Source: RXIX01 sp003989075 (lineage in GTDB: Bacteria > Pseudomonadota > Gammaproteobacteria > Competibacterales > Competibacteraceae). Taken from it: a DNA stretch of 14,292 bases. How positions within the stretch are numbered: the first letter of the stretch is position 1; each line of letters opens with the position of its first letter. The translations under genes were made by a program, and so were the position numbers. This document shows positions 9,208-14,292 of this stretch, in pieces. The notes under the pieces were generated by a model, which saw nothing but the letters and a program-made list of their open reading frames with translations, was not told where the DNA came from and made no database searches. The stretch lies in assembly GCA_029780415.1 (NCBI GenBank), contig JAKOYN010000112.1:1-14292 (forward strand). Direction: 5' to 3'.

Positions 9208-10296
9208 ATGTCAACTCCGACTTCTGCAGACCGCTTCCGGGGCGCCCTGTGGGGCATGCTCGTCGGCGATGCGCTGGCGATGCCGGTGCACTGGTACTAC
9301 ACCATAGCTGCCCTGCAACGCGATTTCGGCACAATCCGCGACTACCAGGCTCCCAAGGATTTCCACCCGAATTCCATCATGGCCCTGGCCAGCACAGCCC
9401 GATCCGGGCGCGGTTCGCAGGAAGGCGACGTGATCGGCGGGGTGATCCTCAAAGGCAAAAAGCCCTATTGGGGGCGGCCCAATACCCACTACCACCGGGG
9501 AATGCAGGCCGGTGACAACACCTTGAATCTGTTGTGTGTCCGGGTACTGATCCGGGCCATGAATGCGGCCGGGCGCTACGATCCGGCCGATTTCCTGCGC
9601 GATTACATCGCCTTCATGACCGCGCCGGATAGCCACAACGACACTTACGCCGAATCCTACCACCGCGATTTCTTTGCTCATTATGCCCGTGGCCTGCCGC
9701 CCGAGCGTTGCGCCGGCGCAGAAGGCCACGACACCGCCTCGATCGGCGGGCTGGTGTCGCTGCCGCCGGTGATCTTCGCAACCGTGCGGACCGGCGACCG
9801 GACGGCACTGGATGCGGCGCTGCTGACCCAGTTGCGCTTGACCCACCGTTCTCAGAAGCTGGAACGCTATGCGCGGGCACTGGGCGAACTGCTGGCGCGG
9901 CTGGTCGAGGATTCCGAACCTCAAATCGGCATGCTGGCCAGCGCCCTCGCCGAACGGCTGGGATTTCCAGCGGCGGCGGTGCTTGCGCAGGTCGAGCGCG
10001 AGCGCAAATCCGATCTCGACGTGATCGGCGGCCGCCTGAGTTCCGCCTGCTATATCGATCAGTCCTTCCCGGCGGTTCTGTATCTGGCGGCGCGCTATGC
10101 GGACGATTTCGAGGCGGCGCTGATCGCCAATACCAACGCCGGCGGCGACAATTGCCATCGCGGTGCCGTGCTGGGGGCCATTCTGGGCGCAGCGCTGGGC
10201 TATGAGGCGATTCCCGAGCGCTGGATTCACGGCCTGCGGGCGCGCGCCGAACTGGAACAGGAAATCGAGACCTTCATTGCCCGATTCGCCTGTTGA
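9208..10296 (+). CDS. ADP-ribosylglycohydrolase (ARH/DraG) family protein, divergent metal-ligand motifs
   Basis: The product is 362 residues and carries the ARH-fold landmarks in order: N-terminal FRGALWGMLVGDALAMPVHW (10-29), a central HDTASIGG (174-181) and a C-terminal ANTNAGGDNCHRGAVLGAILGAALG (about 307-331). Canonical family members remove ADP-ribose using a dinuclear metal site built from a T-D-D motif near the N-terminus and D-x-D-T near the C-terminus. Here the corresponding segments read AGDNT (101-105) and GGDNCHRG (312-319), so several ligands differ. I believe a GG[DE]NCHRG form recurs in a subgroup of the family, so this is probably a subfamily trait rather than decay. The substrate is unknown. 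The ATG at 9208 has a strong AGAGGA site 7 nt upstream. It is the only plus-strand gene in the window, no signal peptide is visible, and codon use resembles the host genes. Confidence 0.85.
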   Translation: MSTPTSADRFRGALWGMLVGDALAMPVHWYYTIAALQRDFGTIRDYQAPKDFHPNSIMALASTARSGRGSQEGDVIGGVILKGKKPYWGRPNTHYHRGMQAGDNTLNLLCVRVLIRAMNAAGRYDPADFLRDYIAFMTAPDSHNDTYAESYHRDFFAHYARGLPPERCAGAEGHDTASIGGLVSLPPVIFATVRTGDRTALDAALLTQLRLTHRSQKLERYARALGELLARLVEDSEPQIGMLASALAERLGFPAAAVLAQVERERKSDLDVIGGRLSSACYIDQSFPAVLYLAARYADDFEAALIANTNAGGDNCHRGAVLGAILGAALGYEAIPERWIHGLRARAELEQEIETFIARFAC

Positions 10297-10297
10297 T

Positions 10298-10402
10298 CGT
10301 TCCCACGCTCCCGCGTGGGAATGCAGCTTGCACCGCTCAGGCGGTGCAGACTGGCCACTGGAGTGACTGGGGATTGGGTTCCCACGCGGGAGCGTGGGAA
10401 TC
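10298..10402. repeat. Three-hairpin REP/BIME-like palindromic element
   Basis: Three perfect hairpins lie in about 100 bp directly after the stop codon at 10296. Hairpin 1 (10300-10321) has stem TTCCCACGC/GCGTGGGAA with loop TCCC. Hairpin 2 (10329-10348) has stem TGCACCGC/GCGGTGCA with loop TCAG. Hairpin 3 (10379-10400) has the same stem as hairpin 1 with loop GGGA. Hairpins 1 and 3 are exact reverse complements of each other, so they form an inverted pair around hairpin 2. The structure resembles REP/BIME-type intergenic repeats common in gammaproteobacteria, and it sits between two convergent genes where it could also terminate transcripts or protect 3' ends. No transposase for it is present in the window. 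Confidence 0.8.
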
Positions 10403-10423
10403 AGTGGATGTGTCAATCGCGAT

Positions 10424-11746
10424 TTAATTTGTATTCCAAATTTTGGAGATTTCTGCTTTTAATTGAGGAGCGTTCTCTGCATCATCAACATAATCAATTG
10501 CTTTGTCATAAAACTTCCTACCTTCTGCTGTATCACCTGTTGCATAATAAGCATTAGCAAGTTTGACACAAAGAAAACCTTTTTGAACATCATCATTAAA
10601 ATAACCTGTTTCATTCCAAGCTAATATATAAAAATGTAACGCATTGTCATTCCTGCCATGAGATCTAGATATATCTCCAAAGAGGGTATAAGCAGTTGCT
10701 TTAGAATTTGGTGTAGAGTAGTGATTTTTCTTAAATTCATCTACAGCATTTTGGAGCGACAAAATTACATCATATTGACCGATACCATCATAGGCGATCA
10801 TTTCAAGCATCACTGGTTCGATTGCTTGAGGTTCTAAGCGTCGAGCTGTCTTTGCAAACTTAATTGCTTCCTTATAATGACTAGCTACTTTTTGTGGGTC
10901 TTTTTCTAAAGCCGCCGTTTTTATCTCAGCAAATCCTTTTAAGTAAAAGATAAAACTTGTTTGTTCGCTGCTTGTCGCTTCTATCATAGACGCATATTTC
11001 AAGAAAGTTTCTAGTTGAGTTGGAAATTGTGCCAAAATTAGTAAATTAGCTATATAGTCTTCTTGTTCTTCTGGTGTTAATCCAGACCACGATTCTCTTG
11101 ATAAAATAGATAGTTTTGTCTCTGCACTAATCATTAACTTATTTGCTGCTTCGTCAAACTGCCACTTCGCTATGTCTTTGCCTTTAAAATCCTCTGCTGC
11201 TTCCTGAAATTCCTCTATCAATGCCTGTGTTGTTGGAGAACCTATGTCTCCACTCATATGAAGCGGGATATTGTAAGCAATAAGTTGTTGTCCTTTAGAG
11301 TCAGATGCTTCAAGCGCATAAGAAGCAATTTGTCCAGAAGCAGCAATCAGTGCTGCGGCTCCAGGCGCAATAACTTTTAATGCACTAGTTCCACCAATTG
11401 CTGCTGCTGCAGCATTAAGTATAGCTGCCCCTGCTATAGCATTGCCGCCTACCCAACCCCCAATGATTGATAACCCTGCCATATAAGAACCAGCACCACC
11501 CCCAGCAACCATACTAGCTACACTTGAAGCCCCAGCGACTGCTGCTGGTGCCCCTGTTCCTGCTGTTAAAGTTGTAGCTGCCGCTACACCGGCAGCCAAC
11601 ACAGTAGCAGCAACAGGAACAAAATATGATTTCTGATAAAATGGTTTATTGTAAATATCTTCAAAACGAAGATCTGGCGAATCGGCCAAAACTGATGTAG
11701 AAGTAGTTAATAAAACAGATAAAAAAACAGCAGATAATTTGTTCAT
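10424..11746 (-). CDS. Exported protein with glycine/alanine-rich membrane-like core and TPR-like C-terminus, unknown function
   Basis: I do not recognise this gene. From the ATG at 11746 the product is 440 residues; AAGGA lies about 8 nt upstream. Residues 1-21 (MNKLSAVFLS...SVLA, then DSPD) look like a Sec signal peptide with a V-L-A cleavage site. Residues about 43-146 are almost entirely Ala/Gly/Val/Ile, with glycine-zipper-like spacing (GGGAG, GGWVGGNAIAGAAILN, IAPGAAALIAASG), long enough for several membrane-spanning segments. Residues from about 150 on are soluble and helical, with TPR-like repeats near the end (FGDISRSHGRNDNALHFYILAW; KLANAYYATGDTAEGRKFYDKAIDY). Base composition and codons are clearly more A+T-rich than in every other gene here, which suggests horizontal acquisition. 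The frame extends upstream to 11779, but this would bury the signal peptide. It could be a membrane-inserting or pore-like exported protein; that is inference. Confidence 0.75.
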   Translation of the reverse strand: MNKLSAVFLSVLLTTSTSVLADSPDLRFEDIYNKPFYQKSYFVPVAATVLAAGVAAATTLTAGTGAPAAVAGASSVASMVAGGGAGSYMAGLSIIGGWVGGNAIAGAAILNAAAAAIGGTSALKVIAPGAAALIAASGQIASYALEASDSKGQQLIAYNIPLHMSGDIGSPTTQALIEEFQEAAEDFKGKDIAKWQFDEAANKLMISAETKLSILSRESWSGLTPEEQEDYIANLLILAQFPTQLETFLKYASMIEATSSEQTSFIFYLKGFAEIKTAALEKDPQKVASHYKEAIKFAKTARRLEPQAIEPVMLEMIAYDGIGQYDVILSLQNAVDEFKKNHYSTPNSKATAYTLFGDISRSHGRNDNALHFYILAWNETGYFNDDVQKGFLCVKLANAYYATGDTAEGRKFYDKAIDYVDDAENAPQLKAEISKIWNTN

Positions 11747-11830
11747 GGTTATTTTCCTTTGTTTCGCGGAATCCAACATGAAATAGACTTCCTAAACGAC
11801 GCTTTATCTGACTAAGCATTGACCAATCTG

Positions 11831-11861
11831 TTGTTAAATCTAACAAGTTGTATTTTGACAA
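11831..11861 (-). promoter_or_regulatory. Candidate promoter with overlapping operator-like palindrome upstream of the exported-protein gene
   Basis: On the minus strand TTGTCA (11861-11856) is 17 nt from TTTAAC (11838-11833), a 5/6 and 4/6 sigma70 pair placing the start about 80 nt before the ATG at 11746. The -10 is overlapped by a perfect palindrome, TTGTTA-N4-TAACAA (11831-11846), which could be a repressor site. The region is A+T-rich, so chance matches are possible. Confidence 0.38.
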
Positions 11862-12067
11862 CAGTTCGAATCAGCTTATCGCAAGCGCCACTTCTGGAAT
11901 TCCTAGATCCAAGCCATCAGAAGGCTTTGTTACAATTCTATCGCCTTCCGCCGTAACACTTCAATCCCCCTTTTTCAGAAAAAAATCAGAAAAGTGTTTC
12001 CTGAATGACCTCACTTTCAGCCCTGCTCTGTCTCATCCTGATACAGTCTTTTCCCAGCGCCGCCCAC

Positions 12068-12090
12068 AAAAAAGCCCGCATTATGCGGGC
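12068..12090 (-). terminator. Rho-independent terminator
   Basis: On the minus strand a 7-bp G+C-rich stem (GCCCGCA/TGCGGGC, plus coordinates 12074-12090) with a 3-nt loop is followed by TTTTTT (12073-12068). The T-run lies only on the minus-strand side, so it would end leftward transcripts coming from the toxin-antitoxin pair and attC region, before the promoter of the exported-protein gene. Confidence 0.75.
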
Positions 12091-12130
12091 CTTAGCCTTC
12101 AGTGCTGTCACCATCCCCTACATCAATCTT

Positions 12131-12174
12131 GTGCTGAGCGGCTTGCCCTGAGCGTAGTCGAGGGGAGTCGAAGC
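12131..12174. repeat. CTGAGCG/AGTCGAAG-type dispersed repeat, copy 1
   Basis: GTGCTGAGCG, CTGAGCGTAGTCGAGG and AGTCGAAGCA occur in succession, as imperfect versions of one short unit. The same unit recurs at 12361-12404. Similar short repeats are, to my knowledge, widespread in intergenic DNA of many bacteria; mobility is not shown here. Confidence 0.5.
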
Positions 12175-12360
12175 ATGCGCCTGATTTTCCTGTTTCAGCC
12201 CCAGGCATCCCGCATTCCGGCCCGGTTCGGTATTGTTCGCGGCAAGGCGCGTATCGAGGTCCGGGCCAGCGCGCCAGACGCAAACACGATGCCTCAAGCC
12301 TTGACGCCATGATATCCCTGAATGGCTCGGCATCGTTTGACATCCTCCCCGCTCTGACTA

Positions 12361-12404
12361 GTACTGAGCGCACTCGTGCTGAGCGAAGCCGAAGCAGCCG
12401 AAGT
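12361..12404. repeat. CTGAGCG/AGTCGAAG-type dispersed repeat, copy 2
   Basis: GTACTGAGCG, GTGCTGAGCGAAGCCGAAGC and AGCCGAAG repeat the unit seen at 12131-12174, in the same orientation about 230 bp away. It lies 24 bp from the attC-like site. Confidence 0.45.
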
Positions 12405-12428
12405 AAGGACGGGGTCTTTCGCGCAAAA

Positions 12429-12485
12429 GCCCGATAAAGCTCACCGGCGGAGCGTAGCGGAGTCCGGTGTAGCGCACTGTTAGGC
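12429..12485 (-). repeat. Integron attC-like recombination site (57 bp), one core site decayed
   Basis: On the minus strand the element begins GCCTAAC (12485-12479), a perfect RYYYAAC R'' core that contains the TAA stop of the small gene at 12480-12671. GCTACACCGG then pairs with CCGGTGAGC with a single extrahelical A on the left arm, as in attC L''/L' boxes. The apical loop is about 16 nt. The far R' box reads ATCGGGC instead of GTTRRRY; loss of TTA from an ancestral ATCGTTAGGC would explain it. The length of 57 bp is at the short end of known attC sites. The bulge side and core order both fit a cassette whose genes are on the minus strand. No integrase gene is visible. Confidence 0.62.
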
Positions 12486-12671
12486 TTGGGATTTATCGCC
12501 GACATACTCCAAGCCCTTGACCTTACGTGGCGGTAATGAAACCACCCGCTCCGGGTGCATGGCCTGCTTTCTTATAAGGTCCTCAAAAATAGCATCAGCA
12601 TCGTAGTCAAACTGACGTGCATATTCATCTCTGAGAGAACGGGTTTCGGCAACAATCGGATCTTTCCACAT
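12480..12671 (-). CDS. Small antitoxin-like partner of the VapC-type PIN protein
   Basis: This 63-residue protein contains the stretch DPIVAETRSLRDEYARQFDY and continues DADAIFEDLIRKQ, then a basic, proline-containing tail (VVSLPPRKVKG). It resembles small proteins I know as partners encoded next to VapC-type PIN toxins, which are thought to neutralise the nuclease and autoregulate the operon; the exact antitoxin family cannot be named from sequence alone. The ATG at 12671 is 2 nt after the stop of the PIN gene, and GGAGG (inside the last codons of that gene) precedes it by 7 nt, so the pair is toxin-first and probably translationally coupled. The stop codon TAA is part of the GCCTAAC core of the attC-like site, a typical arrangement for integron cassettes. 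If the toxin is broken, this gene may be a remnant or a stand-alone antidote. Confidence 0.72.
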   Translation of the reverse strand: MWKDPIVAETRSLRDEYARQFDYDADAIFEDLIRKQAMHPERVVSLPPRKVKGLEYVGDKSQA

Positions 12672-12673
12672 GT

Positions 12674-13171
12674 TTAATCCTCCGTAAGTTCAAGTGGGGT
12701 GCAAATAACAGGTGGCTCGTAGCCGAGCGCCCGGCAGGTGGCTTCGATTCTAGGCCGTGTATGTGCGTTAGCAATATGTGTGCAATTCCATGTCAGCAAA
12801 TACTCGGCGCCATTTACGACGGCAATAGCTACATGGTAGGCATCCGCCTCCGCTTTCGGCGGCAGCGCATGATTTTGAATAAGGGCTTGAGCCAACATCC
12901 GAACTTCGGGAGAAATTTGGAGCAATGGCAGGTCGGCGATTACCGTTAACCGACGTTGCGCCGCTTCTGGATGGCCTTTACTGGCTTCGGATATGACAAG
13001 TTCGGATACGAAAACGTCGTAATTCAAACGTTGCGTTTCCCACCAGTCCGATGTCGCGCTTTGGTTTGCCATAGCGCGGCAGCGGCATGGCAATCCAACG
13101 CCAGACACCCCTAGGGTGCAGGATCGAAGGCGAGCCTGGCACCGCCCGATCATAGAAGCAACGACGCTCAC
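12674..13171 (-). CDS. VapC-type PIN-domain toxin, probably N-terminally truncated or degraded
   Basis: The open frame encodes up to 165 residues. From about residue 33 it matches the VapC-like PIN family: MANQSATSDWWETQR, FVSELVISEASKG (Glu57, Glu62), LPPKAEADAYHVAIA (Asp110), YLLTWNCTHIANA (124-136) and the C-terminal GYEPPVICTPLEL. PIN toxins are Mg-dependent ribonucleases needing an N-terminal acidic residue in a Y-x-[DE]-T-[ST] beta-strand. Here the aligned stretch reads SCTLGVSGVGLPCRCR, with cysteine where the acid belongs, so activity is doubtful. The start is undecided: GTG at 13171 overlaps the recC stop by 4 nt, while ATG at 13072 gives 132 residues; neither has a good Shine-Dalgarno. 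The sequence GTTGGAT (13099-13093), matching a GTTRRRY core, lies just where homology begins, suggesting a recombination boundary. Transcription is probably read-through from recC. Confidence 0.65.
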   Translation of the reverse strand: MSVVASMIGRCQARLRSCTLGVSGVGLPCRCRAMANQSATSDWWETQRLNYDVFVSELVISEASKGHPEAAQRRLTVIADLPLLQISPEVRMLAQALIQNHALPPKAEADAYHVAIAVVNGAEYLLTWNCTHIANAHTRPRIEATCRALGYEPPVICTPLELTED

Positions 13172-14292
13172 CCCTGCCCTTTCGTGCGGTCGATCAATGC
13201 AAACAGCGGCCCCAACACACTCATCGTCAGTTGCTCAAATTCCGCATCCAACGGATCGCTATCACCAAAGGCCAGCCGATAATAGGGATTATCCCGTTCT
13301 GGAAAATTATGGTTCCGCTCACTGCCCCGCCATTCAAAACGCGCCGCCTGGAGCGCCTTTTCCGCACTGCCGCCCTTCTTGCGCATGTTCTCGATATAGA
13401 CCAATGCACTCTTGGGAAAGAAATGCAGCAGACGCTGCGTGCCCTGCCAATAGATATCCAGCAGTCCGGTCAATAAGTCTGCTGCATCGCTGAGCGGCTC
13501 CAGTATCACCTGCTGATCCCTGCCCTCGCCGATCCAGCGACTGCAACGGGGCACCTCGACCGCCTCCTGTGCATCCAGCGCATTCAGGGCCAGATGATGC
13601 AGCCACAGTTGCAGATAATCCGGGGCCTTGATCTGTGCCATGCGGTAGCCAATCCAGCCGGCCGGCGTCAATCCCGCCAGCGGCCCAATCAGGCGAAAAT
13701 CACCCAGGACCACATCCAGCGGCAGCGGCTCAGCAGCCCGGCGCGGCAGCAACCGCCCCAGTTCCCCGGCAAAGCGCAGCACCCGCTCCTGAGTGCGGGC
13801 CGCCACGCAGGCGCCCACTTCGCCATGCGGTAGCACCCCGCCGGCGCGCAGCAGCGTCGCGATCCGCGCCGGTGGCTCGCCATCGCGGTACAGCTCCAGC
13901 GCCTGCTCGGCCAACTGATAAGCCGCCAGACCGTTAAGCACGAACGGTTCGCGGGTTTCCAGCGCCACCTCATCATCGTCAACCCGCACCCCAAGCCGCT
14001 CACGCAGCAGCCAGCGGGCCGGGTTTTTGAAAAAGCCCACCAGCGTCTCCAGACTCACCAGGCGCAACGCCGGCTCTGCCTCCGGCAACGCCCCGCTCAA
14101 CAGTACCGTTGCCTCACGCTCGCCGCGTCCGGCCTGCCGGCTGGCCTCGACCCATTCGTCGGCATAGCTGAACAGGCGTGCATCATCGGTGAAATAGCGC
14201 CGGCTGAACGGTTGCAGCGGATGCCGGGTCAGCAACTGCGCGCTGGGCCGGACACCCTTGGCACTGTTGGCACTGTAAAAAGCGCGATCCAC
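13168..14292 (-). CDS. recC: Exodeoxyribonuclease V (RecBCD) gamma subunit RecC, C-terminal part (partial)
   Basis: RecC is the scaffold of RecBCD; it splits the DNA strands and recognises Chi through a nuclease-dead, helicase-like fold. The 374 visible residues are the C-terminal third of the family (E. coli RecC is 1122 residues). Recognisable stretches are RHPLQPFSRRYF, the LVSLETLVGFFKNPARWLLRERLGV region, FVLNGLAAYQLAEQALEL and the C-terminal NPYYRLAFGDSDPLD...FEQLTMSVLGPL. The frame is open to position 14292, so the rest lies outside the window. In most gammaproteobacteria recC is followed closely by recB (in E. coli with ptrA between). Here recB starts 4,200 nt downstream, on the same strand, after an accessory segment. 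The stop overlaps a GTG of the PIN-protein frame (GTGA). Confidence 0.95.
   Translation of the reverse strand: MDRAFYSANSAKGVRPSAQLLTRHPLQPFSRRYFTDDARLFSYADEWVEASRQAGRGEREATVLLSGALPEAEPALRLVSLETLVGFFKNPARWLLRERLGVRVDDDEVALETREPFVLNGLAAYQLAEQALELYRDGEPPARIATLLRAGGVLPHGEVGACVAARTQERVLRFAGELGRLLPRRAAEPLPLDVVLGDFRLIGPLAGLTPAGWIGYRMAQIKAPDYLQLWLHHLALNALDAQEAVEVPRCSRWIGEGRDQQVILEPLSDAADLLTGLLDIYWQGTQRLLHFFPKSALVYIENMRKKGGSAEKALQAARFEWRGSERNHNFPERDNPYYRLAFGDSDPLDAEFEQLTMSVLGPLFALIDRTKGQG

Larger units (their letters stand above)
11862..12479. other. Gene-poor region between the exported-protein promoter and the toxin-antitoxin pair
   Basis: No convincing gene was found on either strand. The left half (to about 12060) is A+T-rich, like the adjacent gene, with no structure I can name. 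The right half holds a minus-strand terminator (12068-12090), two CTGAGCG-type repeat patches and the attC-like site. Frames open across 12092-12505 on the minus strand, but they translate repeat and attC sequence. Confidence 0.6.

Noticed and set aside
9211..10416. 401-codon minus-strand open frame opposite the ADP-ribosylglycohydrolase gene
   Set aside because: It starts inside the palindromic repeat and runs antisense to a gene with a strong ribosome binding site and family motifs.
12337..12412. Possible IS200/IS605-type end (ACATCCTCCCCG with a downstream ACGGGG)
   Set aside because: Only CCCCG/CGGGG can pair, the expected compact subterminal hairpin is absent, and no tnpA or tnpB remnant is visible.
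12092..12505. 137-codon minus-strand open frame
   Set aside because: Its translation (SALHRTPLRSAGELYR and similar) is read-through of the attC-like site and the dispersed repeats, not a protein family.
13106..13118. Terminator after recC (CACCC/GGGTG hairpin)
   Set aside because: The stem is only 5 bp and no T-run follows on the minus strand.
13099..13167. Second attC site ending at GTTGGAT after recC
   Set aside because: No RYYYAAC partner and no L boxes with a bulge were found on the recC side. At best it is a secondary insertion site.

Overview
The window looks like chromosomal DNA of a G+C-rich gammaproteobacterium. The evidence is the rpsL-rpsG-fusA-tuf (str) operon, a full RecBCD-type recombination machine (recC, recB, recD), dense G+C-rich coding with long antisense shadow frames, and REP-like palindromes. 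I cannot name the genus from the sequence.

Layout. Positions 1-3370 (minus strand) hold the str operon, read leftwards from a near-perfect sigma70 promoter (TTGACA-N17-TATAGT, 3342-3370): rpsL (S12), rpsG (S7), fusA (EF-G) and the first 67 codons of tuf (EF-Tu), cut by the window edge. Positions 3410-8967 (minus strand) hold recB followed by recD, only 23 nt apart and with a tandem 9-mer at the junction. Positions 13168-14292 hold the C-terminal third of recC, also on the minus strand and upstream of recB.

The 4.2 kb between the recC stop and the recB start (8968-13167) is an accessory segment. From left to right it contains: a plus-strand ADP-ribosylglycohydrolase-family gene with non-canonical metal-ligand motifs; a cluster of three hairpins (two copies of one palindrome in opposite orientation around a third); a clearly A+T-richer minus-strand gene for an exported protein with a glycine/alanine-rich hydrophobic core and TPR-like C-terminus; about 730 bp without a convincing gene but with a terminator and dispersed CTGAGCG-type repeats; and a toxin-antitoxin-like pair (PIN-domain VapC-type protein plus small partner) whose last stop codon lies inside an integron attC-like site.

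How it fits together. The two flanking blocks are housekeeping: translation (S12, S7, EF-G, EF-Tu) and double-strand-break repair (RecBCD). The segment between recC and recBD looks assembled from unrelated mobile or horizontally acquired pieces. The most notable signals are the 57-bp attC-like hairpin with a bulged base and one intact and one decayed core site, and the VapC-type gene, whose reading frame lacks the N-terminal catalytic acidic residue beside a GTTRRRY-like motif. Together they suggest a lone, frozen integron cassette next to recC.
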